Source: Verrucomicrobiaceae bacterium
GTDB lineage: Bacteria > Verrucomicrobiota > Verrucomicrobiia > Verrucomicrobiales > Akkermansiaceae
Reading direction: 5' to 3'
Length of the DNA: 37,496 nucleotides
NCBI GenBank assembly: GCA_027485615.1
Contig: JAIXQS010000075.1
Location: forward strand, 1 to 37,496
Shown: positions 1 through 6,869 of the stretch, piece after piece
How positions within the stretch are numbered: the first letter of the stretch is position 1
Layout of the letters: each line of letters starts with the position of its first letter
Program-made: the position numbers and the translations under genes
The notes under the pieces: model-generated
Told to the model about the DNA's origin: nothing
The model's input: only the letters and a program-made list of their open reading frames with translations
The model's database searches: none

Positions 1-5
1 CTTGG

Positions 6-216
6 ACATGCGGTCTTATCAAGACCGCGCTACCTCTTAATCAGGTGGAGCCCCCTCGACGCAGGGGGCATGCGCAAGGTGGGCGGAAAGATGCATTCCT
101 TGGAAAAGACCAAACGGCAAGATCAAGGGCTGTTCTTTCTCTTTTCTTGCACATGCGGTCTGCGTCAAGACCGCGCTACCTTGCCAAACATGCGGTCTTA
201 TCAAGACCGCGCTACC
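6..216 (-). repeat. Three REP-like palindromes, GTAGCGCGGTCTT class
   Basis: Three near-identical 29-30 bp copies lie at 6-34, 151-180 and 188-216, all in the same orientation. Read on the minus strand each starts GGTAGCGCGGTCTT and folds back through AAGACCGC: an 8-bp stem with a 3-nt loop in copies 1 and 3, and a slightly larger loop in copy 2. A GTAG tetranucleotide directly before an imperfect palindrome is the hallmark of REP sequences handled by RAYT proteins. The palindrome differs in sequence from the class around the RAYT gene at 22.8 kb. The 51-70 stretch between copies 1 and 2 is a separate GCCCCCT/AGGGGGC hairpin without a T-tract. No gene is seen in 1-221. Confidence 0.8.
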
Positions 217-221
217 CTTGC

Positions 222-1004
222 TCAGCGTAGCCGTCCGTGGATTCGCAGACGCTTGGCGACGCGACGCACTTGGAAAACGCGCCGCAACGCCTTGAGGATC
301 AAACGATTTCCCAGCCATTCGGGAAATCCCCTCGAAGCGATGTGCTCGCGCTGGCAACGGAGACCCTCCTCGATCATGCGCTGCCAGTTTTTCGAAGTCG
401 TGCTCTCCTCGTACCAGCGGAAAGCCGCCAGCAGCTCGGGGATGTAGGCGAAGCGCCGTCCGTCGCGCACCAGCCTCAGGTAAAACTCCCAGTCCATGCA
501 GTTTTTATACGATACATCCAGTAGTTCCCCGGAATCGATGATCTCCCGCCGGTAGAACGCCGAAGTGGAAGGGATGATACAGCCCACGAAAAGCAGATCC
601 CACTCGTCCACGGGCGTATCGTATTTCCTGCGCATCGGGCGCTTGTCCTCGGTGATGTATTCGCAATCCCCGTGCACCACATCCGCGCCAGGATTCGCTG
701 CGATGAAGGCCGCCACCTTCGCCAGCGCACCGGGCAACAGGAAATCGTCGCAGTTCAGCCACATCGCCCAATCGCCCGTCGCTTTCGCGAAACCCTTGTT
801 GATCCCGTCGCTCATCCCCTTGTCCGGCCCGCTCGTCCATATCAGGTGCGGATGGGATTTCAGGACATCCAGGGTCTCATCCGTGGAACCCGCATCCACG
901 ATGATGTGCTCGAACTCCACCCCCGTTTGCGAAAGAACGCTTCCAATGCAGTCTTGCAGGAAACGTCCTTGGTTGTAGCTGGGAGTGATGATGGAGAATT
1001 TCAA
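222..1004 (-). CDS. Glycosyltransferase family 2
   Basis: A 260-residue protein of the GT2 (GT-A fold) family, predicted to transfer a nucleotide-activated sugar to the growing polysaccharide on the cytoplasmic side of the inner membrane. The N-terminus has the GT2 signature SIITPSYNQGRFL (residues 4-16), then IIVDAGSTDETLDVL, the nucleotide-binding strand and turn. WLNCDDFLLP near residue 82 supplies the DxD-like metal site. There are no membrane segments. The start codon is TTG at 1004 because no ATG precedes the family N-terminus, and a REP-type element begins only 10 bp upstream at 1015. The sugar and acceptor cannot be told. The gene ends just inside a REP array. Confidence 0.9.
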   Translation of the reverse strand: MKFSIITPSYNQGRFLQDCIGSVLSQTGVEFEHIIVDAGSTDETLDVLKSHPHLIWTSGPDKGMSDGINKGFAKATGDWAMWLNCDDFLLPGALAKVAAFIAANPGADVVHGDCEYITEDKRPMRRKYDTPVDEWDLLFVGCIIPSTSAFYRREIIDSGELLDVSYKNCMDWEFYLRLVRDGRRFAYIPELLAAFRWYEESTTSKNWQRMIEEGLRCQREHIASRGFPEWLGNRLILKALRRVFQVRRVAKRLRIHGRLR

Positions 1005-1014
1005 AATTTCAAAT

Positions 1015-1103
1015 GGTAGGGACGATCCCGCCGCGGTCGTCCGTGTTTCCAGCCTCCGGCGGAAGAAGGCGAAGTGGGCGGATCGAGCCGAGTCCGCCCT
1101 ACC
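1015..1103 (+). repeat. Short REP-type element, GGACGA left arm
   Basis: An 89-bp copy between the GT2 and the toxin gene. The left end is GTAG followed by a GGACGA...TCGTCC palindrome (class B). The right end is the class A inverted REP ending TCCGCCCTACC. The centre keeps the motif CAGCCTCCGGCGGAAGAAGG shared by most copies in the window. It shows that the left arms are interchangeable while the right arm is conserved. Confidence 0.8.
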
Positions 1104-1121
1104 TTTGGTATGGCGATGCGA

Positions 1122-1556
1122 TTACGAGCTTTGCAGCCATTCGAATTCTAGGCTTGGAAACGAGCGGAATCCTCCATCGAAAGAAGTCAGTCTGCAATTT
1201 GCCGCCTCGGCCCAAGCTGCCAACAGAGCATCCGTCCAAAGGTTCGGAGTCGGTCGCCTCCCTATCACATTCCTGCGGAAGCAGACTTCGCTCGTGCCTG
1301 TTGGATTCCCGATCTGGAACATCCGCTCATCCGCTTCCATGGCATCCCATGCGGCCAGTGCTTCATCGGGATTTACCGGCTCATTTTCCATCGCTGTGGG
1401 GTTGGTGAGCAAACGTAGCAAGCCAAGCCTTGTCGGCAGACAGAGACCTACGCTGTTTACCGCCTGCTTTTCGCACCAATTCCATGCGGCCTCATGATGG
1501 ACATGACGCTCAACGACAATGGCGAACAACACGTTCACGTCGATCAAGGTATTCAT
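1122..1556 (-). CDS. PIN-domain toxin, VapC-like
   Basis: A 144-residue PIN-domain protein, expected to be a metal-dependent ribonuclease toxin. The N-terminal strand MNTLIDVNVLFAIVVERHVHH carries the first catalytic Asp (D7). Later acidic residues are in WTDALLAAWAEA and the C-terminal LTSFDGGF. The length is normal for VapC. The start ATG overlaps the stop of the upstream gene by 4 nt (ATGA), so the two are translationally coupled, in the antitoxin-then-toxin order typical of VapBC. The pair sits between two REP-type elements, at 1015-1103 and 1844-1991, within glycosyltransferase genes. The RNA target is unknown. Confidence 0.85.
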   Translation of the reverse strand: MNTLIDVNVLFAIVVERHVHHEAAWNWCEKQAVNSVGLCLPTRLGLLRLLTNPTAMENEPVNPDEALAAWDAMEADERMFQIGNPTGTSEVCFRRNVIGRRPTPNLWTDALLAAWAEAANCRLTSFDGGFRSFPSLEFEWLQSS

Positions 1557-1801
1557 GGGAAATTTTTCAAGTCTTCCGCCTCTAGCAAAGCCGCCAACTC
1601 CTCATTGCTCCGAGCCGGTATCCGAACGTCCGCCTTTCCTCTTATGGGCGGTCGAGTCATGCGCCTGGTTTCGGGTGGCGTTTCCAAGAGAGCCTTTTCC
1701 ACGGCGTTCGTGAAAAACTCTTTGAGAGTGATGCCTTTTTGGGCGGTAAATGTTTTCGCCTCACGAATCAAGCGATCCGGCAATTCAATAGTCGTGCGCA
1801 T
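1553..1801 (-). CDS. Antitoxin, ribbon-helix-helix type
   Basis: About 82 residues beginning MRTTIELPDRLIREAKTF, the N-terminal strand and helix of ribbon-helix-helix (CopG/VapB-like) antitoxins. The tail (RSNEELAALLEAEDLKNFP) would wrap the toxin. I place the start at 1801 by family alignment. An in-frame ATG at 1819 is possible. The longer open frame up to 1894 is read-through of the REP element and is not believed. No clear Shine-Dalgarno is visible. It is predicted to repress its own operon through the palindrome overlapping its start. Confidence 0.8.
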   Translation of the reverse strand: MRTTIELPDRLIREAKTFTAQKGITLKEFFTNAVEKALLETPPETRRMTRPPIRGKADVRIPARSNEELAALLEAEDLKNFP

Positions 1802-1816
1802 ACATATATGTGCGCA
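1795..1816. promoter_or_regulatory. Probable autoregulatory operator of the VapBC-like pair
   Basis: TGCGCA at 1795-1800 and again at 1811-1816 flank the perfect 10-bp palindrome ACATATATGT (1802-1811). The whole is nearly symmetric and overlaps the antitoxin start codon. RHH antitoxins usually bind such inverted repeats in their own promoter, so the operator role is inferred from position and symmetry. Confidence 0.5.
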
Positions 1817-1843
1817 CATTTCGGAGCGCCCGTCAAATGAATG

Positions 1844-1991
1844 GGTAGGGCGGACTCGGCCCGATTCGCCCTGGAGTCCGCCGAATGGCGGCAAGGGCTA
1901 AGCGTGGAACGAGAAAGTCCTTGGGGAAAAAAAGATTTAGCCTCCGGCGGAAGAAGATGAAGTGGGCGGATCGAGCCGAATCCGCCCTACC
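1844..1991 (+). repeat. Complete 148-bp REP-type element (class A)
   Basis: A full copy: GGTAGGGCGGACTCGGC at the left and GCCGAATCCGCCCTACC at the right form 17-bp inverted ends with one mismatch. Each end is itself a REP hairpin (GGCGGA...TTCGCC or TCCGCC). Inside are the small hairpin CCGCC-GAAT-GGCGG, an AACG.G..GTCCTTGG segment and AGCCTCCGGCGGAAGAAG. The preceding glycosyltransferase gene terminates inside this element at 1937, so its last ~18 residues are encoded by repeat DNA. Confidence 0.85.
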
Positions 1992-3211
1992 GCATACGCG
2001 CTGGCGATCTCGCGGTCATAGCGGTCGGAATGAAAATACTCCGCGAGGATTTTCAGGCTCTTTTCATTCTCCGTCCGCAGGCGGGCGCGGTTTGCGTCGC
2101 ATTCGAGCAGGGCGTCCGCCAAGCCATCCACAAGTCCGTCGATATCCGTCAGTGGCACCGCGGTCCCACCTGCCAACCGGACGATTTCGCCTTGTGCGCT
2201 GGTGTCCGCCACGACCGGATAGCAGCCCGCAAGATAAGCCTCCAACAAGGTCACCGGGGTGCTCTCGCGGAAGCTGGGCAGGAAATAGACGTGATGATCT
2301 TGGAGCGCGGCGATGTAGTCCGGCCCCTTGAATCCGGGATGGAAGTCCACGTTCTCGGAAATCCCCAGTTCCTCCGCCAGTTTGCGCAGCGAGGGCATCT
2401 CCGGCCCCCCGCCGGCGACCGTGTAACGATAGACCAGCCCTTTCGCCCCCGCCTTCGCCAGCGCGCGCAAGGCGAGGCTCACCCCCTTGCGCCCTTCCAT
2501 GTTGCCGCCCGCGAAAAGCTTCAACGGCCCGCTTGTATCGGTTCCCTCGGGGCGTTTGAAAGCCGCGGCCTTCTCCACCGAGATCGATACGATGGGCAGC
2601 CGCACCAAGGGCTTGCCGCCCCGGAAGGGAGCCAGGAAAAGTTCCGTCTCCTCGTTCGCTGCGAAGACCACCGAGGTTTCCCGGATACAGTCCCGGAATG
2701 CTTTGGATCTTGCCGCCCACCACGAGTTCAGATCCCGCGCCGACTCGAACAGCCGCGCCGAGGGGCTTAGCATCTCCCGGAAAGCCGGCGGGATGTAACC
2801 CGCCCCCCCGATCGGCCCCCAGACGAAGGGGATGGGAAGTTTCCACAACGGCGATGGCATCCGCCACCCCGCGATGGTTACCTGGTGGCAGAGATCGAAG
2901 TTTTCCTCCGCGTGCCACTCCCGCGCCGCCGCCAGCACCCGCCCCGAGAAATCCCGATAATTGAGCCAGCTCTGGATGTGCGCAAGGAAACGGTTCTCGC
3001 TGCAAGGACTGGAATCCTGCAGGAAACGCACCTTCACATTCGCCGGCACCACCCCCTCCGCAAAACCCCGCTCCCAGCCCTTCTTGTTGTGGATGTCCGT
3101 GATCACACAGACATCATGGAGCTTCGCAATCCGCGTAACCGCCGTCCAGCCCACCCCCGGCTCCGATCCGCCGAAAGGGTCGCACGCATAGCCGCATACT
3201 AGGATTTTCAT
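1937..3211 (-). CDS. Glycosyltransferase family 4
   Basis: A 424-residue GT-B fold glycosyltransferase starting MKILVCGYACDPFGGSEPG, with the N-terminal glycine loop at residues 13-19. The C-terminal domain has AGGNMEGRKGVSLALRA and FLPSFRESTPVTLLEAYLAG, the E-x7-E nucleotide-sugar motif. It is expected to act in the cytoplasm on the polysaccharide precursor. I reject the longer frame to 3346 because it overlaps the neighbour and the GT4 N-terminus begins at 3211. The last residues, GRIRLDPPTSSSSAGG, come from the REP element, whose sequence supplies the stop. The natural C-terminus may therefore have been replaced. Confidence 0.9.
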   Translation of the reverse strand: MKILVCGYACDPFGGSEPGVGWTAVTRIAKLHDVCVITDIHNKKGWERGFAEGVVPANVKVRFLQDSSPCSENRFLAHIQSWLNYRDFSGRVLAAAREWHAEENFDLCHQVTIAGWRMPSPLWKLPIPFVWGPIGGAGYIPPAFREMLSPSARLFESARDLNSWWAARSKAFRDCIRETSVVFAANEETELFLAPFRGGKPLVRLPIVSISVEKAAAFKRPEGTDTSGPLKLFAGGNMEGRKGVSLALRALAKAGAKGLVYRYTVAGGGPEMPSLRKLAEELGISENVDFHPGFKGPDYIAALQDHHVYFLPSFRESTPVTLLEAYLAGCYPVVADTSAQGEIVRLAGGTAVPLTDIDGLVDGLADALLECDANRARLRTENEKSLKILAEYFHSDRYDREIASAYAVGRIRLDPPTSSSSAGG

Positions 3212-3230
3212 ACAGTGCAAAAAGTCAGGC

Positions 3231-4106
3231 TTACTTGATGGAAGATGTCGCGAGCGCTGTGCGGGCTCGCTCACGAATGGGCACCATGGATTGTTGGTCG
3301 TAGAACGCCCTAACTGGCCCAAGGCAAGGCCGCAGCAACCTAGCAAGCTTCATTGCAAATTCCAGAGACGCGACCTGTGCAGCCTGGAGATTCGCCCGTT
3401 TCTGTGGATCCTTGTTTTCGAAGGCGGCGGTCACAGTTGTCATGTGGGAACATTCCTTCGACGCCCTGTCGAGGCTCGCCACATAATGTTCCCATTCCCC
3501 GGCGCTTTCGACACCAAGGAAGGATTGCAACGCGGGAAGAATTTCAGGAAGCGAATCATACTCCAACTCAAACACCCGATCGCAGGGAAGCCGGGCAAAC
3601 GCATGTTCATAACTTTCCCGAAAAATGGCGAAACGATATGGGTTCCGGTTGTTTTCCCCAAAAGCGACACGGAATTGGGATTCGAAAACATTGTGCGGGT
3701 TCCGCCGCAATATGACGAATTTACCGGCTGTTGAGAGGGGCGCCTTATGCATGCCAACGGTCCGTGGCGTCTTCCAGACGATGAGCCGGATGAGCGCCGG
3801 GTCTCTGTTGAGTTTTGCGGCGATCGCAAGACCGAGAGAAATGAGAATTTCCTCATCTGATCCCTCCATGCAAGCCTCCGCATCTTCGAGTGAAAGGGGT
3901 GTGGGCACAAAAGTGCTTCCGATATACAGCGCAGAGAGCCACTTTTTGTCAGCCCGTTCTTTCGCGGTAATAACACTGAGGATTTGGGGAAAGGAGGATT
4001 CCGGCGGCGAGACAATGCCTTTTTGCCGATCGAGCATCGCGCTCAGCACGGTGCTGCCGCTGCGGGGTAAGGAAAGAATGTATGCGAGCTTTACGGTATG
4101 GTTCAT
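3231..4106 (-). CDS. Sulfotransferase family protein
   Basis: About 291 residues with YILSLPRSGSTVLSAMLD at the N-terminus. The PRSGST loop is the 5'-phosphosulfate binding motif for PAPS. It would transfer sulfate to a hydroxyl or amine of the glycan in the cytoplasm. FVILRRNPHNVFESQFR in the middle fits the 3'-phosphate-binding strand and helix. I chose the ATG at 4106, which puts the PSB loop about 15 residues in. A GTG at 4136 would overlap the upstream gene by 11 nt. The presence of a sulfotransferase suggests a sulfated polysaccharide. Confidence 0.85.
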   Translation of the reverse strand: MNHTVKLAYILSLPRSGSTVLSAMLDRQKGIVSPPESSFPQILSVITAKERADKKWLSALYIGSTFVPTPLSLEDAEACMEGSDEEILISLGLAIAAKLNRDPALIRLIVWKTPRTVGMHKAPLSTAGKFVILRRNPHNVFESQFRVAFGENNRNPYRFAIFRESYEHAFARLPCDRVFELEYDSLPEILPALQSFLGVESAGEWEHYVASLDRASKECSHMTTVTAAFENKDPQKRANLQAAQVASLEFAMKLARLLRPCLGPVRAFYDQQSMVPIRERARTALATSSIK

Positions 4107-4125
4107 GCGAAGGATGATTTGATTG

Positions 4126-5019
4126 TTATCTTCCACGCAACGCGGTGCGGACGAGATTGATCAGTTTCCCCAAGATTGGCGAATCCGAAACCTTGACCTG
4201 CAACCTCATCCTCAGCAGCTCGCCGTGCGTGAGCGGCACCGCTTGCTGGTATCCGATTTCCACTGGCTCGCGGCCCGCTTGCGATTCCAGTATGGCCATC
4301 TGTTCGAGGTGTTGCAGCCACATGCCGCCGGGAAAATGGATGGCTGCGGCCGGGTCAACGGCGAGATCGTAGCGGGTGGCTCTTCTGCTTCGCTTCAGGT
4401 CATCCGGGTGATACAAGGCCATCTCGGGATACAGGTAAGCCATGATTTCCTGATCGGTGTTGTAGCGGATTGTCGGATCGAAGAGGCCGCGCACCAGCAT
4501 GTCCTCCATGCGGTCGAAGGGAAAGGGCTGGCGGAGAAAATGGAAACCCGAATTCACGCGCCGAGGAATCCTTTGGCGGATCCACTCGCCTTGTTTTGCT
4601 ACTCCGTTATACCAGGTCCACGACTCCGCAGAAAAGGCGTTTGGCATTTCCGTCGGCTCAAGGTTTGTCACCGGCCGCAGCCAGACGATGTCGGAATCGA
4701 AATAGAAGTAGGGAGGCTCCAGCACCATCGGAAGCTCGAGCTTGGCGTTGTAGCCGACCCCATCCAGCAGTGCGCGGGTCTTGGGATAAACTTGCAACCG
4801 CTCCTGCAGCAAAGGAGCTCGCTGCTCTGGAGTGACAATACGCGCATCCATCGCCCCGGCGGCGGCAAGAAGCACGGCCTGATTCTCTGCGTCCGGCGAG
4901 CCGTCCGTGTGGATCTCCAGCCGGTAACGATCCGCGAAGTGCCGCGCGAAAGAGCTCACGGCTTGCACAGCGATCGGCATCGCGGCTTTGTGGACGAGAG
5001 TTACGGCAAGAGGTTTCAT
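4126..5019 (-). CDS. GT-A-like glycosyltransferase with DSD motif
   Basis: A 297-residue protein starting MKPLAVTLVHKAAMPIAVQA. PPYFYFDSDIVWLRPV (around residues 120-135) has the hydrophobic strand and D-x-D metal site of GT-A enzymes, preceded by NAKLELPMVLE, as in GT8/GT32-like proteins where Lys precedes the DxD strand. FPGGMWLQH near the C-terminus could be the late metal-binding His region. The exact family is not certain. The start at 5019 excludes 20 residues that would be read from the adjacent REP element, which lies 9 bp upstream. No membrane segments are seen. Confidence 0.75.
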   Translation of the reverse strand: MKPLAVTLVHKAAMPIAVQAVSSFARHFADRYRLEIHTDGSPDAENQAVLLAAAGAMDARIVTPEQRAPLLQERLQVYPKTRALLDGVGYNAKLELPMVLEPPYFYFDSDIVWLRPVTNLEPTEMPNAFSAESWTWYNGVAKQGEWIRQRIPRRVNSGFHFLRQPFPFDRMEDMLVRGLFDPTIRYNTDQEIMAYLYPEMALYHPDDLKRSRRATRYDLAVDPAAAIHFPGGMWLQHLEQMAILESQAGREPVEIGYQQAVPLTHGELLRMRLQVKVSDSPILGKLINLVRTALRGR

Positions 5020-5028
5020 ATGCGAGAA

Positions 5029-5266
5029 GGTAGGGCGGACTTGGCTCAATCCGCCTTGGAATCCGCCGAACGACGACAAGGGCTGATCGTGAAACGGGAA
5101 GTCCTTGAGAAGAGAAAGAGAAGTTTTAGCCCCCGGCGGAAGCAGGTGAATTGGGCGGATTGACTCGAAGCCGCCGCACGGCTTCTCGCCCTGTGGGCAC
5201 GTCGCGAATAGCTCCTGTCCAAACCACCTACAAGCCTTCGGTGGTTTTGGGCCGAGTCCGCCCTAC
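5029..5266 (+). repeat. REP-type element with three extra hairpins
   Basis: It begins GGTAGGGCGGACTTGGC and ends CCGAGTCCGCCCTAC like other class A copies. The right arm is expanded by about 90 bp containing three successive hairpins: GAAGCCG/CGGCTTC (5167-5185, loop CCGCA), GCCC/GGGC (5188-5198, loop TGT), and AAACCACC/GGTGGTTT (5219-5250, loop TACAAGCCTTC). The element fills the whole 5020-5262 gap. The final CTAC gives the TAG stop of the SGNH gene. Confidence 0.85.
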
Positions 5267-6102
5267 TTTTTGGGTAAGCCATTGCGGAGGGAAATCACTG
5301 TGCGGGCGGCGCTGGGGGCGGCCATGTGGACGCTGTCGGTCAGGGTTACAAGGGATGGGTCGGCCTCGTTGCCGAGATCCCACCAGAGGGAACCGCTTTC
5401 CGCGATGAGCGCATGAATCCAGTCCGGGATCATACCCTCGCTCCGGGCGGGCGGAAGCCAAACGAAAACGACACCGCAGCCCCTTTCCTTGAGACGGCGG
5501 GTGATCGCGACAAGTTCTTCTTTCAATGCTGCCTCCGCAGGCGTCATTCGCGTGGCGGGATTCCTTTCCAGAAGCATGGGCGAGCTAGAAACTTTGAGAT
5601 CCTCGCCGCTCGCCGGATCGCCGTAGTCGCCGGTGCGCCGGGCGAGAAGGATACTGTAGAAAAAGGCGGCGGGACGTGCGTAGGCGCTGTATGCGGGCAC
5701 TTTCATACCGACCCGGAACCATCCGCCTTCCATCGCAGCTGCCACCTCCGACGTCTGCCCGTTCAGTTCCCTGCCGAGGGTGTTCGCCTCGACAACGAGC
5801 AAAGGAGCGACCGGAAGATTCCCCCGATCCATCGCCCGCAACGCATCCACCGCTGAGCCACCGTCGCAGCCCATGTTCGCGAAACCTGCGAAACCCTGTG
5901 CCCTGTCCGGCAGCCGCCCGGTGATCGAGGAACCAAGCAACATCACCTCCGGCGTCCCCACCGTCCCCGCCTGGATGCGACCTACCGAGGAGAAGAAATT
6001 TGATTCGCTCTTGGTGAATCGACCGCCGCTCGAGCGCAACGCGAGCAATTGCGCGGAGAAACACAGAACGAGTGTGAATATGATGATAGATGGATATTTC
6101 AT
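5263..6102 (-). CDS. SGNH-hydrolase-like membrane-anchored protein
   Basis: A 279-residue protein with an N-terminal hydrophobic segment (residues 4-22), so probably anchored or secreted to the periplasm. LLGSSITGRLPD (residues 55-66) resembles the first SGNH block with GSS in place of GDS, making S59 the candidate nucleophile. TDSVHMAAPSA near the C-terminus (D256, H259) matches the D-x-x-H block. SGNH proteins of this layout (AlgJ/AlgX/DltD-like) work with MBOAT proteins to O-acylate extracellular polysaccharide. An MBOAT gene follows 0.8 kb away on the same strand, which supports that role. The TAG stop is formed by the GTAG of the adjoining REP element. Confidence 0.75.
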   Translation of the reverse strand: MKYPSIIIFTLVLCFSAQLLALRSSGGRFTKSESNFFSSVGRIQAGTVGTPEVMLLGSSITGRLPDRAQGFAGFANMGCDGGSAVDALRAMDRGNLPVAPLLVVEANTLGRELNGQTSEVAAAMEGGWFRVGMKVPAYSAYARPAAFFYSILLARRTGDYGDPASGEDLKVSSSPMLLERNPATRMTPAEAALKEELVAITRRLKERGCGVVFVWLPPARSEGMIPDWIHALIAESGSLWWDLGNEADPSLVTLTDSVHMAAPSAARTVISLRNGLPKK

Positions 6103-6110
6103 GTCGAATG

Positions 6111-6245
6111 GTGTCGCGCTGAGACGCAGGGGCGCAGAGGAGGAAAGCTGTTGAAGGAGGATTGGATTTGGAAATGGAATCTATCGGATCTGAAAATTTA
6201 TGCAAATACCCTCAGCGACCCTGCGCCTCTGCGCGAGACCTATTC
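6111..6245. repeat. CGCAGAG-type repeat, downstream flank of the GxxExxY gene
   Basis: Two inverted motifs, GAGACGCAGGGGCGCAGAGG (6119-6138) and, on the minus strand, AATAGGTCTCGCGCAGAGGC starting near 6244, bracket about 70 bp. That internal stretch (GTTGAAGGAGGATTGGATTTG and on) is clearly homologous to 6670-6715 on the other side of the gene. The GxxExxY stop codon (TAG) lies within AATAGGTCTC. Confidence 0.75.
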
Positions 6246-6623
6246 CGGCAGTCCGTTGACCGCTCGCACTATGCCTTCCTTCATCAGAGCGCTCCCGAAA
6301 TTCAGCAGGTAGCCCAATCTGGAGTCAGAGAGTCGAAGATACGTTTGAAGTTGTTTGCGATGTGCCGGAGTTATCCGTTCGACCGATTTAAGCTCGATGA
6401 CAACTTTCTCATCCACCCAGATATCCATCCTGAACCCGATATCGAAATGGATATCCTTGTACCTGACCGGAATCGGCACCTGCGCTTTGATAGCAAGCCC
6501 AACGGATGAGCGTTCATGAGCAAGAGCAGCTTCATACACAGACTCCAGAAGTCCGGGGCCGAGCTCTCGATGCACCTCGATGGCCGCTTTCACGATCAGT
6601 GTGCCAATTTCGTTTTCGTTCAT
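6240..6623 (-). CDS. GxxExxY protein (PDDEXK-like)
   Basis: A 127-residue protein with GLLESVYEAALAHE (residues 24-37), the motif that names the GxxExxY family. FRMDIWVDEKVVIELKSVE (around residues 64-82) resembles the D...E-x-K core of PDDEXK nucleases, and LGYLLNFG is the usual C-terminal strand. The length is normal. Its function is not established. It is widespread in environmental bacteria as a solitary gene among short GC-rich repeats, and that is the arrangement here. It separates the SGNH and MBOAT genes and has no obvious link to polysaccharide synthesis. Confidence 0.9.
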   Translation of the reverse strand: MNENEIGTLIVKAAIEVHRELGPGLLESVYEAALAHERSSVGLAIKAQVPIPVRYKDIHFDIGFRMDIWVDEKVVIELKSVERITPAHRKQLQTYLRLSDSRLGYLLNFGSALMKEGIVRAVNGLPE

Positions 6624-6626
6624 AGG

Positions 6627-6869
6627 AATGTCGCGCAGAGACGCAGAGGCGCTGAGGCTCAGAGGAAAGGGGTTTAAGGAGGCTTGGAATTGTGAATGGA
6701 ATTCAACGGAGCTGAAATTTATTCCCCCAGAAGGAATTTATTGCATCGTGATAAGATGACTCGCGCAGAGACGCGGAGGCGCGGAGGTGTTTCTTGTGTT
6801 GTTGTGGAGCTTTGACTTAGAAAGCCTTTTTCCCCTCTGCGTCTCTGCGCCTCTGCGCGAGACCTATTC
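6627..6869. repeat. CGCAGAG-type repeats, upstream flank of the GxxExxY gene
   Basis: Copies of TCGCGCAGAGACGCAGAGGC lie at about 6629-6650 and 6763-6785. An inverted copy at 6834-6869 reads AATAGGTCTCGCGCAGAGGC on the minus strand and follows the MBOAT stop. The 6655-6720 part repeats the sequence found at 6140-6205, so the gene lies between direct repeats of about 90 bp. No further gene is seen in this 244-bp gap. Confidence 0.75.

Noticed and set aside
51..70. GCCCCCT/AGGGGGC hairpin as terminator of the first GT2
   Set aside because: No T-tract follows on the minus strand, and it lies about 150 bp beyond the stop, after two REP copies.
2064..3005. Long minus-strand frame of 313 codons inside the GT4 gene
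   Set aside because: It is a shadow frame of a high-GC gene. The GT4 frame has all family motifs and this one has none.
4123..5163. Plus-strand frame of 346 codons opposite the DSD glycosyltransferase
   Set aside because: Antisense shadow. Its end runs into the REP element and its protein has no recognisable domain.
5219..5250. Intrinsic terminator of the SGNH gene
   Set aside because: The hairpin is followed by TTGGG rather than a T-run on the relevant strand and is part of a repeated element.
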